The translations under genes and the position numbers were made by a program. DNA of 40,732 bases from JADJWR01 sp964509545 (GTDB lineage Bacteria > Pseudomonadota > Gammaproteobacteria > Burkholderiales > Burkholderiaceae_F), in NCBI GenBank assembly GCA_964509545.1, contig CAZDXQ010000035.1:1-40732 (forward strand). The letters run 5' to 3'. The notes beneath the pieces are model-generated. The model was not told the origin of the DNA and searched no databases. It saw only the letters and a list, made by a program, of their open reading frames with translations. Below are positions 23,686 through 31,390 of this stretch, in pieces. Position 1 is the first letter of the stretch; each line of letters begins with the position of its first letter.

Positions 23686-24282
23686 ATGCCGGCCGACGAC
23701 GACAGCGTCCGCCGCCTGCTGCTGCGCGTCGCTGTGCGTGCCGACGACAGCGCCGCTGCCTTCGAGCAGTTGTATCGCGGATACGCACCGCTGCTGCTCG
23801 GCGTGGCGCTGCGCATCGTGCGCCGGCGCGAACTGGCCGACGAGGTGCTGCACGAGACGTTCCTGCGAATCTGGCGCACGGCCGAATCGTTCGACCCGAC
23901 CGGCGCGCCGCTCGGCTGGATGACCACGATCGCGCGCAACCAGGCGCTCGACCTGATGGCGCGACACGACGTGGCGCGCGTCGACTCGTACCACGACGCG
24001 CCCGGAGACGACCCCGAAGGCGCGCTCGACCGCCTGTTCGATTTCAGCCCGCCGGCCGACGATGCGCTCGACCGCAGCCGCAGCCTGCAGTGGCTGCGCG
24101 AATGCCTCGGCGAGCTGGCGGCGGCCGAGCGGCAGGCGCTGGTGCTGGCCTACGCGCACGGCCTGTCGCACGGCGATCTCGCCGCGCACCTTCGCAAGCC
24201 GCTGGGCACGGTGAAAACGTGGGTGCGGCGCGGGCTGGCCAATCTGCGCGACTGCGTCGAAAGCTGCATGGGGCACGCGTAG
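23686..24282 (+). CDS. ECF-family RNA polymerase sigma factor 2
   Basis: A 198-residue ECF sigma factor, start ATG 23686 (an in-frame GTG at 23668 is possible). Region 2: AAFEQLYRGYAPLLLGVALR, ELADEVLHETFLRIWRTAES and GWMTTIARNQALDLMAR. Region 4: CLGELAAAERQALVLAYAHG, LSHGDLAAHLRKPLGTVKTW and VRRGLANLRDCV. It resembles SigK-like ECF factors paired with RskA-type anti-sigma factors. It starts only 20 bp after the HupE-like gene, so it is probably transcribed with the DUF4331 operon. It precedes its likely anti-sigma gene by 13 bp. Confidence 0.93.
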   Translation: MPADDDSVRRLLLRVAVRADDSAAAFEQLYRGYAPLLLGVALRIVRRRELADEVLHETFLRIWRTAESFDPTGAPLGWMTTIARNQALDLMARHDVARVDSYHDAPGDDPEGALDRLFDFSPPADDALDRSRSLQWLRECLGELAAAERQALVLAYAHGLSHGDLAAHLRKPLGTVKTWVRRGLANLRDCVESCMGHA

Positions 24283-24295
24283 AGGAGCGCGCGGC

Positions 24296-24982
24296 GTGAG
24301 ACTGGCATCGCACCGGCACCTCGATGCGCTTTGCGGCGAATACCTGCTCGGCACGTTGCGCGGCAAAGCACGGCGCCGCTTCGAGCGCGCGCTGCGCGAG
24401 GAGCCGCTGGTGGCGCTGCGACTGAAACACTGGCAACGGATCTTCGCCGTGCGCTACGCGGCGCGCGCGGCCGAAAGGCCGTCGCCCGGCGGCTGGGCAC
24501 GGCTCGAACGCGAACTCGATCTCGCTCGCTACCGCCCGCGCTGGTGGCAGCGCGCCGGCTTCTGGCGCGGCTGGGCCTTCGCCGCCACCGCGGCGCTGCT
24601 GCTGGCGGTGTCGGTCGACCTGCCGCAGCCGACGACCGAGCCGGCGTTGACCGAAGTGGCGCGCCTGGCGGGCGAGGCTGGAGCGGCCACCGTCGCCGCC
24701 GCATTGTCGGCCGACGGCCGCACGCTGCAGTTGCGCGCGGCGCGGCCGGTGATCGCCAGCCCGCGGCAGAGCTACGAGCTGTGGTTGATCCCGGCCGAGG
24801 GCGGCGCGCCGATCTCGCTAGCCGTGCTCGGCCAACTCGACGCGCTGCTGGCCGTGCCGACGCCGCAGGTCGGCCGCCTGCGCGCCGGCGCCAAGCTGGC
24901 GGTCTCGGTCGAACCGGCCGGCGGCTCGCCCACCGGCGCACCCACGGGGCCGGTGATCCTCGTCGGCGAAATCGGGACCTGA
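24296..24982 (+). CDS. RskA-type anti-sigma factor
   Basis: A 228-residue protein starting at GTG 24296 with AGGAG 8 nt upstream. The N-terminal cytoplasmic part (about 1-90) has DALCGEYLLGTLRGKARRRF and LKHWQRIFA, as in anti-sigma-K (RskA, PF10099) proteins. A membrane helix lies at about 94-110 (GWAFAATAALLLAVSVD). The periplasmic part includes PRQSYELWLIPAEGGAPISL, the most conserved RskA stretch. Such proteins sequester their ECF sigma factor until regulated proteolysis. Its partner is almost certainly the sigma factor encoded immediately upstream. Confidence 0.9.
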   Translation: MRLASHRHLDALCGEYLLGTLRGKARRRFERALREEPLVALRLKHWQRIFAVRYAARAAERPSPGGWARLERELDLARYRPRWWQRAGFWRGWAFAATAALLLAVSVDLPQPTTEPALTEVARLAGEAGAATVAAALSADGRTLQLRAARPVIASPRQSYELWLIPAEGGAPISLAVLGQLDALLAVPTPQVGRLRAGAKLAVSVEPAGGSPTGAPTGPVILVGEIGT

Positions 24983-25077
24983 GCCGAGAACGCCGCGCTC
25001 CGGCCGGACATCCATCCGCGCCCGGCGTGCGTAGTGCAGTTGCAGCCGGCGCCCGCGCCGGCACAGGAGGAGCAATC

Positions 25078-25491
25078 GTGCCGCCGCCGCTTGCAACCAT
25101 CGACGCCATCTACGCCGCCTTCGGCCGCGGCGATGTCGAATCGATCATCGACAAGCTCGCCCCCGACGTGGCCTGGGAGGCCTGGAACGACAACCGCGCC
25201 CAGCGCGCCGAGGTGCCGTGGATGCTGGCGCGCCGCGGCCGCGACGGCGCGCGGGCGTTCTTCGCTTCGCTCTCCGCGCTGCAGATCCACGATTTCGCCG
25301 TTCTGTCAGTAATGGCCAGCGAGCAGCAGGTGGCCGTCGAGTTCACCATCGACGCCACAGTGCGCGCCACCGGCAAGCGGTTCTTCGAAGAAGAAATCCA
25401 CCTGTGGAGCTTCGACGACAAGGGCCGCGTCGCACGTTTCCGCCATTATCTGGACACCGCCAAGCACATCGAGGCGGCGCGGTCGCCATGA
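25078..25491 (+). CDS. SnoaL-like / NTF2-fold protein
   Basis: A 137-residue protein starting at GTG 25078, with AGGAGGAG about 6 nt upstream. It has the SnoaL-like fold pattern: TIDAIYAAFGRGDVESIIDKL, APDVAWEAW, GARAFFASLSAL, EFTIDATVRATGKRF and EIHLWSFDDKGRVARFRHYLDTAKH. These small cone-shaped proteins bind or isomerise hydrophobic ligands; the substrate here is unknown. It lies 95 bp after the anti-sigma gene and 16 bp before the SRPBCC gene. SnoaL-like genes also occur in RpoE-ChrR stress regulons, so membership in this regulon is plausible. Confidence 0.85.
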   Translation: MPPPLATIDAIYAAFGRGDVESIIDKLAPDVAWEAWNDNRAQRAEVPWMLARRGRDGARAFFASLSALQIHDFAVLSVMASEQQVAVEFTIDATVRATGKRFFEEEIHLWSFDDKGRVARFRHYLDTAKHIEAARSP

Positions 25492-25507
25492 CGAGGGCGC
25501 CGCCGTA

Positions 25508-26059
25508 ATGATCGCCGACGACGACACGAAACCGCCGCGGTCGCGCGCCGGCGAATACGCCGCGCGCTACGAACTGCTCACAAGCTTCGAGCTGGCGGCA
25601 CCGCGCGAGGCCGTCGACCTCGCCATCCGCGAAGTCGCTGCCTGGCCATCGTGGTGGCGCGGCTGCCTCGCCGTGGCCGAACTGGCCAAGGGCGACGAGC
25701 GCGGATTAGGCAGCCGCCACCGCGTGACCTGGCGCAGCCGCCTGCCGTACGAACTGACAATCGAGGCGGAAGTCACCGAGATCGTCCGCGGCGAACGTAT
25801 CGTCGTGGCCAGCGGCGGCGACCTCGACGGCCTCGGCACCTGGACCTTCACCGACACCGATACCGGCACGCGCGTGCAATACCTGTGGCAGGTGGCCACG
25901 CGCAAGCGCTGGATGCGCCTGCTCGCGCCGCTGCTTAATCCGCTGTTCCGCCTGAACCACGACTGGCTTATGGACGAGGGCGCGCAGGGGCTGGCGCGAC
26001 ATCTCGGCGTGGCGGCGCCACGCGTCGCTCACGACGCCGGCGGCACGACCTTAGGTTGA
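25508..26059 (+). CDS. SRPBCC (polyketide cyclase/START-like) protein
   Basis: A 183-residue protein with the SRPBCC helix-grip pattern: FELAAPREAVDLAIREVAAW, PSWWRGC, LGSRHRVTWRSRLPYELTIE, GERIVVASGGDLDGLGTWTF and TRVQYLWQVATRKRWMRLLAPLL. SRPBCC proteins bind lipids or other hydrophobic ligands. It follows the SnoaL-like gene by 16 bp and appears to be the last gene of the long run starting at the DUF4331 gene. No signal peptide is seen. Confidence 0.85.
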   Translation: MIADDDTKPPRSRAGEYAARYELLTSFELAAPREAVDLAIREVAAWPSWWRGCLAVAELAKGDERGLGSRHRVTWRSRLPYELTIEAEVTEIVRGERIVVASGGDLDGLGTWTFTDTDTGTRVQYLWQVATRKRWMRLLAPLLNPLFRLNHDWLMDEGAQGLARHLGVAAPRVAHDAGGTTLG

Positions 26060-26140
26060 CGTCGCCGCTCAGCGGCACGGGCGTGCGCCCGGATGGCGCA
26101 GTGCGCAGCGCGCTCTGCCGCGCCGGTAACATCCGAGCCC

Positions 26141-27319
26141 ATGCTGCGTCCCTCGCTCACGCCCCTGCCCGCCTCGCGCATCCGCGAGGTCGCCAACGCT
26201 GCGCTCGGCCGCGACGACGTGCTGAGATTCTGGTTCGGCGAGGGCGACCTGCCGACGCCGCAATTCATCCGCGACGCCGCCAAGGCCGCGCTCGACGAGG
26301 GTGAGACCTTCTACAACCACAACCTCGGCATCGCCGAGCTGCGCGAAGCGATCGCCGGATACGTCAACCAGCTGCACGCGCCGCGCACACCGGTCGGAAT
26401 CGATCGCATCGCGGTGACGAGTTCCGGCGTCAGCGCGCTGTCGCTGATCGCGCAGTCGCTGTTCGAGCCCGGCGACCGGGTGGCGATCGTCACGCCGGTA
26501 TGGCCGAACGTCGCGGCGCAGCCGCGGATCATGGGGGCGGAGGTCGTGCGGGTGCCGCTTTCCTGCAACACCGGCCGCTGGTCGCTCGACCTGCAGCGGC
26601 TGATCGACGCCGCACCGGCCGGCACGCGGGCGGTGATCGTCAATTCGCCGAACAACCCGACCGGCTGGGTGATGCCGCAGCGGGACTGGGAAACGCTGCT
26701 CGCGCACTGCCGTCGGCATGGCATCTGGCTGGTCGCCGACGATGCCTACGAGCGGCTCAGCTTCGATGGCGCGGCACACGCGCCCGGCGTGCTTGGCCAG
26801 ATCGATCCCGACGAGCGCTTCATCAGCGCCAATACCTTCTCGAAAAGCTGGACCATGACCGGCTGGCGGCTCGGCTGGCTGGTGGCGCCGCGCGGCTTCA
26901 TCGCCCACTTCGCCAAGATGGTCGAGTTCAACACCTCGTGCGCGCCGACCTTCATCCAGCGCGCCGGCATCACTGCGATCGAGCACGGCGATGCGCTGAT
27001 CGACGAAACGCGGGCGCGGCTGCGGAGCTCGCGCGATGCGCTGGTGACGCAGCTGTCCCGCCTGCCCGGCGTCGAATGCGCGCCGCCGGACGGCGCCATG
27101 TACCTGTTCTTCCGAATCGAAGGCCACAGCAACGATTCGCTCGACTGCGCCAAGCGACTGGTCACGCAAGCGGGGCTCGGCCTGGCGCCGGGCATTGCTT
27201 TCGGTCCCGAAGGCGAGGGCAGTCTGCGCTGGTGCTTCGCCGCCCAGCGCCATCTAATCGACGACGGTGTGGCGCGGCTGGCGCGTTTTCTGCGCCAGGC
27301 ATCCCGGCCACCGTACTGA
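26141..27319 (+). CDS. Class I/II pyridoxal-phosphate aminotransferase
   Basis: A 392-residue fold-type I aminotransferase. The start ATG 26141 is chosen from homology-like onset (LPASRIREVANAAL); an upstream ATG at 26093 lacks support. Features in order: FWFGEGDLPTPQFI, YNHNLGIAELREAI, VTSSGVSALSLIAQ, NSPNNPTGWVMP (cofactor ring contact), VADDAYERLSF and the PLP lysine K235 in NTFSKSWTMTGWRLGW. The C-terminal Arg contact region is EGSLRWCFAA. It belongs to the aspartate aminotransferase-like group; the amino donor and acceptor cannot be fixed from sequence. It starts 81 bp after the SRPBCC gene. Confidence 0.93.
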   Translation: MLRPSLTPLPASRIREVANAALGRDDVLRFWFGEGDLPTPQFIRDAAKAALDEGETFYNHNLGIAELREAIAGYVNQLHAPRTPVGIDRIAVTSSGVSALSLIAQSLFEPGDRVAIVTPVWPNVAAQPRIMGAEVVRVPLSCNTGRWSLDLQRLIDAAPAGTRAVIVNSPNNPTGWVMPQRDWETLLAHCRRHGIWLVADDAYERLSFDGAAHAPGVLGQIDPDERFISANTFSKSWTMTGWRLGWLVAPRGFIAHFAKMVEFNTSCAPTFIQRAGITAIEHGDALIDETRARLRSSRDALVTQLSRLPGVECAPPDGAMYLFFRIEGHSNDSLDCAKRLVTQAGLGLAPGIAFGPEGEGSLRWCFAAQRHLIDDGVARLARFLRQASRPPY

Positions 27320-27402
27320 CTGCGCCGCGGCTGCTCCCGTCCGGCCGCGGCGCCGGCAGCCGAAGGTGGCGGCGGCGCTCCAGCCCTTCCTCCGCCCGCC
27401 GT

Positions 27403-27558
27403 CGCATCCGCCCGGAAATCCCGGTCCTGCTGATGAGCGGCTACGTCACGCCGGCGCTGACGGCGCGGGCGCGAGAGGCCGGCATGATCGAAGTGCTGGC
27501 CAAGCCGCCGGTGTCGAGCGACATCGCGCGCAGCTTGGCCGGAGCGCCGCATCGCTGA
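27403..27558 (+). pseudogene. Remnant of a response-regulator receiver domain
   Basis: About 50 codons encode RPEIPVLLMSGYVTPALTAR, then AREAGMIEVLAKPP and VSSDIARSLAG. This is the C-terminal third of a receiver domain, with the switch Ser/Thr (MSGY) and the conserved Lys (AKP). No phospho-acceptor Asp or N-terminal part lies upstream; the preceding sequence is unrelated and Arg-rich. The fragment sits between the aminotransferase and the convergent beta-propeller gene. It most likely derives from the end of a hybrid histidine kinase. Confidence 0.65.
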
Positions 27559-27564
27559 GCCGCC

Positions 27565-29481
27565 TCATTCGACGCTCGGGGCAAGACCGGCACGGGCGGC
27601 GAAGTTGATCCTGCGCGTCTCGGCGATGCGGCTGTCGGCGAGTTCCCCTTCGACAATCTCGTCACCGAGGAGGGCGAAGACGCGACCGCGGAAAAACAAC
27701 GGCCGCGCGTTGCCGTACCAGTCGACGCATGAGGCCTTGCAGCCATCGCTGCCCTCGGCGGCATCGGCCTTCGCATCGAGCGTGCCCAGTTCGCTGAGCT
27801 GCAGGCCGCGGTTGCGCAGGTACAGCAGCGACGCCGAGGTGCGGCGAAGCTGGCCCGACGCGGCCTCGCCGCCGCCGATGATCGGCAGGCCGAGCACGCC
27901 GTCGCGCTCCGTCTGCGGTCGATAGAAGAAACCGTGGCTGCGCGTCTCGCCCTGCGCGGCGTTGCGGCGCAGGTAGTGGCCGGCGGTGGCGGGATAGCGG
28001 CCCAGCCGCAAGCTGGTCATATGCAGGTTCGCGCCGTCGCTGCCGACGGCCAGCGCATGCGCGCCGAGGGTCTCGATGCGGTCGACGCCGTGGGCCAGCG
28101 GCACCACGTAGACGCCGCCGGCCTCGGCGTAGCGCAGCGCGTAGATCTCGGCTTCAGGCGTGTGCTGCGGCCGCCGCCACCCCGCCCCGGCGCCGTACAG
28201 CAGGTACTCGCCGACGTAGCGGTTGTGCAGCGCCTGGCCGTCGGCTTTCGGCAAGGCGCGATAGCTTGCCGCGGGTGCGGCATCGCGGCCATCGGAGAAA
28301 CTCGCAAGCGGCACGCGCAGCAGCGCCAGTTCGCCGCGGTTGTTTTCGGCCGACCACATGCCATCGCCGCGACCGCCGGAGCGCACCAGGACATTCAGGT
28401 GGCCGCGCGCATCTTCCAGGAACGAGAACTGGTCGATCGGGCTGCCGGCAACCTTCAGCGCGCTCGGCGCCGCTGCGTCGAGCGGAATGCGGAACAGGCT
28501 CGATGAGGGCGCCGGCGATGCGGCCGGCGCAGGTCCGTGCCGCCAGTGAGTCGCCCAGACATAGACGGCGCTGGGCGAGACGTAGAACACGCGGCCGGCC
28601 GGCCCGAGCACCACGGTGCTGAAGCAGGCGAGTTCGGGCTGGGCCAGGTCGCAGGTCGTGACGCTGTGCAGGGCGACGCCGGCGGCGGGGTCGAGCGGCG
28701 CATCGCTGCGGTAAACGCGCGTGGCCGGCGCGATGTGGCGGAACTCTTCCGCCTGCGCACCGGGCCGCCACTTGCGCAGCGCCGGAAACGCGTGGAACGG
28801 GTCGGCCGCATACGGGTTCAGGTGCAGCGGCGAATACAGCATCAGCTTGCTGCCGATCAGCCGGCTGGCGTAGTTGCGCGACGAGTAATAGTCGTGTGAA
28901 CGCAGGTGATAGGTCGCCTTGTAGGCAATCTGCCCGCTGCCCGATACCTCGAACACGCCGATCTCGGTGCCGCCGCGCGCTTCGCTGTAGCCGATCACGA
29001 TCACGGTGTTGCCGGCGACCAGCATCTCGTCGTACCAGGCGCCGCGCGGGTCGATACCAGGGCCGAACGCATCGGCGCGCGCCACCGCACGCAGCGCGCC
29101 GTCGCCGACACGCACCGTGTACAGGCGGCCGCGGCGCAGGATGATCATGTGATCACCGACGACCTTGACGATGCCCCCTTCATCGACGCCGGCATGCTGG
29201 AGGTTGGTCACCGCATCCGCTTCGGCAGCGACGGCCTTGTCGGCAAGCGCCAGCGCATTTGCGCCTGCCGGCGCCGGCGTCGCGGCGCCGGCCTGGCGCC
29301 GCGCCTCGCGCCGCTCTCGCACTTCTTCGGCCCAGCGTCTGAGCCAGTCGGCGAGCTCCGCCTCGCTGGCGAAGGCGACGAGCGACCGCCGCGGCGCATC
29401 GGAAGGTGCGGCGAACGCGGCGCCGGCGAACATGGTGGCCAGCAGCAGGCAGGTTGCCGCAAGTCGGCAGATAACGAGCAT
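27565..29481 (-). CDS. Secreted beta-propeller domain protein
   Basis: A 638-residue exported protein. GGGAG lies 7 nt before the ATG. The signal peptide (about 1-24) ends GAAFAAPS. The sequence TNLQHAGVDEGGIVKVVGDH matches the characteristic start of the beta-propeller family PF09826, followed by MIILRRGRLYTVRV. Repeated propeller blades continue to about 630, with HMTSLRLGRYPATAGHYLRR and RDGVLGLPIIGGG. Two Cys in DGCKASCVDW could form a disulphide. Its function is unknown. It is divergent from the YHS-domain gene. Confidence 0.87.
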   Translation of the reverse strand: MLVICRLAATCLLLATMFAGAAFAAPSDAPRRSLVAFASEAELADWLRRWAEEVRERREARRQAGAATPAPAGANALALADKAVAAEADAVTNLQHAGVDEGGIVKVVGDHMIILRRGRLYTVRVGDGALRAVARADAFGPGIDPRGAWYDEMLVAGNTVIVIGYSEARGGTEIGVFEVSGSGQIAYKATYHLRSHDYYSSRNYASRLIGSKLMLYSPLHLNPYAADPFHAFPALRKWRPGAQAEEFRHIAPATRVYRSDAPLDPAAGVALHSVTTCDLAQPELACFSTVVLGPAGRVFYVSPSAVYVWATHWRHGPAPAASPAPSSSLFRIPLDAAAPSALKVAGSPIDQFSFLEDARGHLNVLVRSGGRGDGMWSAENNRGELALLRVPLASFSDGRDAAPAASYRALPKADGQALHNRYVGEYLLYGAGAGWRRPQHTPEAEIYALRYAEAGGVYVVPLAHGVDRIETLGAHALAVGSDGANLHMTSLRLGRYPATAGHYLRRNAAQGETRSHGFFYRPQTERDGVLGLPIIGGGEAASGQLRRTSASLLYLRNRGLQLSELGTLDAKADAAEGSDGCKASCVDWYGNARPLFFRGRVFALLGDEIVEGELADSRIAETRRINFAARAGLAPSVE

Positions 29482-29689
29482 TGGTCGCTCCCGTTCGGCA
29501 GGTCTCGATCTGCCTACAGGAACGGACGCAACGCGCAGGTGGGGTTAAGAGTGTCCGTCAGTAATTCGTACGTGCGCGAATCATGCACGGACAAGCTACT
29601 AGCCTCGCGCTGCGCCCAACCCTGTGGCCCAGCGATTGAGTTCCCAGCGCCATCGCGGTAGAAGGAGTGCACCGTCGCAGGAGGTGAGA

Positions 29690-30214
29690 ATGACTTTGGT
29701 CGCACGCAGCAGCAACTCGATCCGCGATTCACACGGGGTGCAACCGTCGAGGCGCGCTCGCCGGCTGTTCGGCGCTGCCATCGTCGCGATCGCAGCGGTG
29801 GCCGGCAGTTCGGCCGTGTTCGCTGGGGAGTTCTTCGAAAAGGACGGCGCGGCACTGCGCGGCTACGACGTCGTCGCCTACTTCAACGAAGCCAGGCCGA
29901 TCAAAGGCTCGCCCCAGTTCCGCGCCGACTACAAGGGCTCGACGTTCCTGTTCAGTTCGGCGGCAAATCGCGACGCGTTCGCCGCCGATCCGGCGCGATA
30001 TGCGCCGCAGTACGGCGGCTACTGCGCCTTCGGCGTGGCCGGCGGATACAAGGCGTCGATCGATCCGGCTGCCTTCACCGTGCGAGACGGCAAGCTGTTC
30101 CTCAACTACAGCCGCTCGGTGCAGCGACAGTGGAGCGCCGACATTCCCGGCTTCGTCGCCAAGGCGGACCGCAACTGGGCGGCCGTGTCGGCGCAATCCA
30201 GGGTCATCGAGTGA
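29690..30214 (+). CDS. Exported YHS-domain protein
   Basis: A 174-residue protein. The ATG at 29690 follows AGGAGGTGAGA, a strong ribosome-binding site. A basic N-terminus (RRARRLFGAA) and hydrophobic helix ending SSAVFAG suggest export or membrane anchoring. The YHS-type region includes LRGYDVVAYFNEARPIKGSP, YKGSTFLFSSAANRDAFAAD and PARYAPQYGGYCAFGVAGGY. YHS domains are small, often metal-associated modules. Exported versions of this kind are common in Proteobacteria and lack a defined role. No partner gene follows in the same direction. Confidence 0.87.
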   Translation: MTLVARSSNSIRDSHGVQPSRRARRLFGAAIVAIAAVAGSSAVFAGEFFEKDGAALRGYDVVAYFNEARPIKGSPQFRADYKGSTFLFSSAANRDAFAADPARYAPQYGGYCAFGVAGGYKASIDPAAFTVRDGKLFLNYSRSVQRQWSADIPGFVAKADRNWAAVSAQSRVIE

Positions 30215-30413
30215 CCTGATTGGGGGCGGCGCTCAGCGATGCTGGCGATCGCGGCAGGATGGCAACGGCGATGTCGCGCCGGCGCCGGGCGCCGGACCGG
30301 ATCCGAGGCGGGCGCCGAGGCAACGCAATCCTTGCGGCGGAGTTTCCTCGATCATCAGGCCGACTGAAATCAGAGCGGCCAGGCGTGTCCGCCCAAACCG
30401 AACCGGCGCCCGA

Positions 30414-30908
30414 TCAAAGGTATGCCAGGAGCCGCCCGCAGCTGATCACGCCGACCCACAGCGCCAGTGACAACGCCGCAGCCGCTCGCGCCGGCGCCGG
30501 CGCGGCCACCGCCGTATCCCAATGGTCCACGTCGGCGTAGGGACCCCGGTGAAACCACAGCGCATTGGTGCCGGCCAGCGCGATCAGCGTCAGCTTGACT
30601 GCGAAGGCGGGGTTGGTCCAGAACTCGGTCGCATGCGCCGTGAACATCATCGCGCCCGAGACGGCGACGATCGCGAATCCGGCGAGCGACCACGGCAGCA
30701 GGTGGCGCGCCAGGCGACGCGCCGGAAGCGCCGGCGACAGTCCGAGCACGCGCAGATCGAACATCGCGACCGAACCGACCAGCAGCGCGATGCCGGTGAT
30801 GTGCACGATCTCGACGATCGGGTACAGCCATAGCCACTGCCGCATCGCCGTGGCAAACGCGGACGTCTCCAGCAAGACCAGCAGAAGCGGGCCGGCGGGC
30901 TCGTGCAT
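30414..30908 (-). CDS. Membrane protein, DUF6644-like
   Basis: A 164-residue polytopic membrane protein with about four helices: 22-50 (WLWLYPIVEIVHITGIALLV), 70-90 (LLPWSLAGFAIVAVSGAMMF), 100-118 (AVKLTLIALAGTNALWF) and 142-162 (ALSLALWVGVISCGRLLAYL). Conserved His in EIVHITG and WFHRG are typical of this group and could bind haem or metal. Its start overlaps the DUF6152-like gene's stop by one base, so the two are translationally coupled. The family name is recalled from sequence likeness and is moderately certain. Confidence 0.75.
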   Translation of the reverse strand: MHEPAGPLLLVLLETSAFATAMRQWLWLYPIVEIVHITGIALLVGSVAMFDLRVLGLSPALPARRLARHLLPWSLAGFAIVAVSGAMMFTAHATEFWTNPAFAVKLTLIALAGTNALWFHRGPYADVDHWDTAVAAPAPARAAAALSLALWVGVISCGRLLAYL

Positions 30909-31255
30909 CAGCGCAGTTCGACGGTCCTGCCGCCGACGGTGATGCGCTCGGCGCGCATCTCTTCGGCATCGGTGCGATGCGGATAACCGACGACCGTGAT
31001 TTCGATGCCGGGCTTCAGCTCATCGCGCGGAAGGCCGCGGTTTTCCATCCGAAACGGCGGCGCCAGCACCGCGTTCCATGTCTTTTCGCCCACCCTCAGC
31101 CGGACGAAACCGTGCGGGTGCTCATAGCCGGAGGCCTGGACCGTTCCGGTCAAGGTCAGCGTCTTCTCCCCGTCGTAGCCGCTCCATCCGTGGTGGGCCG
31201 AGGCGGCAGCAGCAGAACACAGAGCGACGAAGACAAAGAAAAGGCGTGCGCGCAT
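30908..31255 (-). CDS. Exported DUF6152-like protein
   Basis: A 115-residue protein with a clear signal peptide (MRARLFFVFVALCSAAAASA) and mature N-terminus HHGWSGYDGEKTLTLTGTVQ. The small beta-rich domain contains EHPHGFVRLRVGEKTWN and ITVVGYPHRTDAEEMRAERI. The His pair at the mature N-terminus and HPH are family features and suggest metal binding, which is inference. It is the first gene of a two-gene unit with the DUF6644-like membrane protein. Confidence 0.8.
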   Translation of the reverse strand: MRARLFFVFVALCSAAAASAHHGWSGYDGEKTLTLTGTVQASGYEHPHGFVRLRVGEKTWNAVLAPPFRMENRGLPRDELKPGIEITVVGYPHRTDAEEMRAERITVGGRTVELR

Positions 31256-31390
31256 GATGATCTCCAGCGTGAGTGCCTGCCGCGGCGATGGCCGTGCGTC
31301 GGGCGGCGCTCATCATAGGTCAGGCCACTGCTGGCCGATGCGTCGCCCGCGCGCTGCGAGACGACACCTTGCCTTCGCTGGCGTGCCGCA

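Noticed and set aside
29482..29689. Possible ECF-type promoter (AACC... CGTCC) upstream of the beta-propeller gene
   Set aside because: The halves do not fit the TCCAA-N14-CGTA spacing and no second copy supports it, so it was not called.
30215..30360. GC-rich palindromic sequence after the YHS gene
   Set aside because: GGCGCC-type repeats in GC-rich DNA occur by chance; no loop, T tract or repeat structure makes it a terminator.
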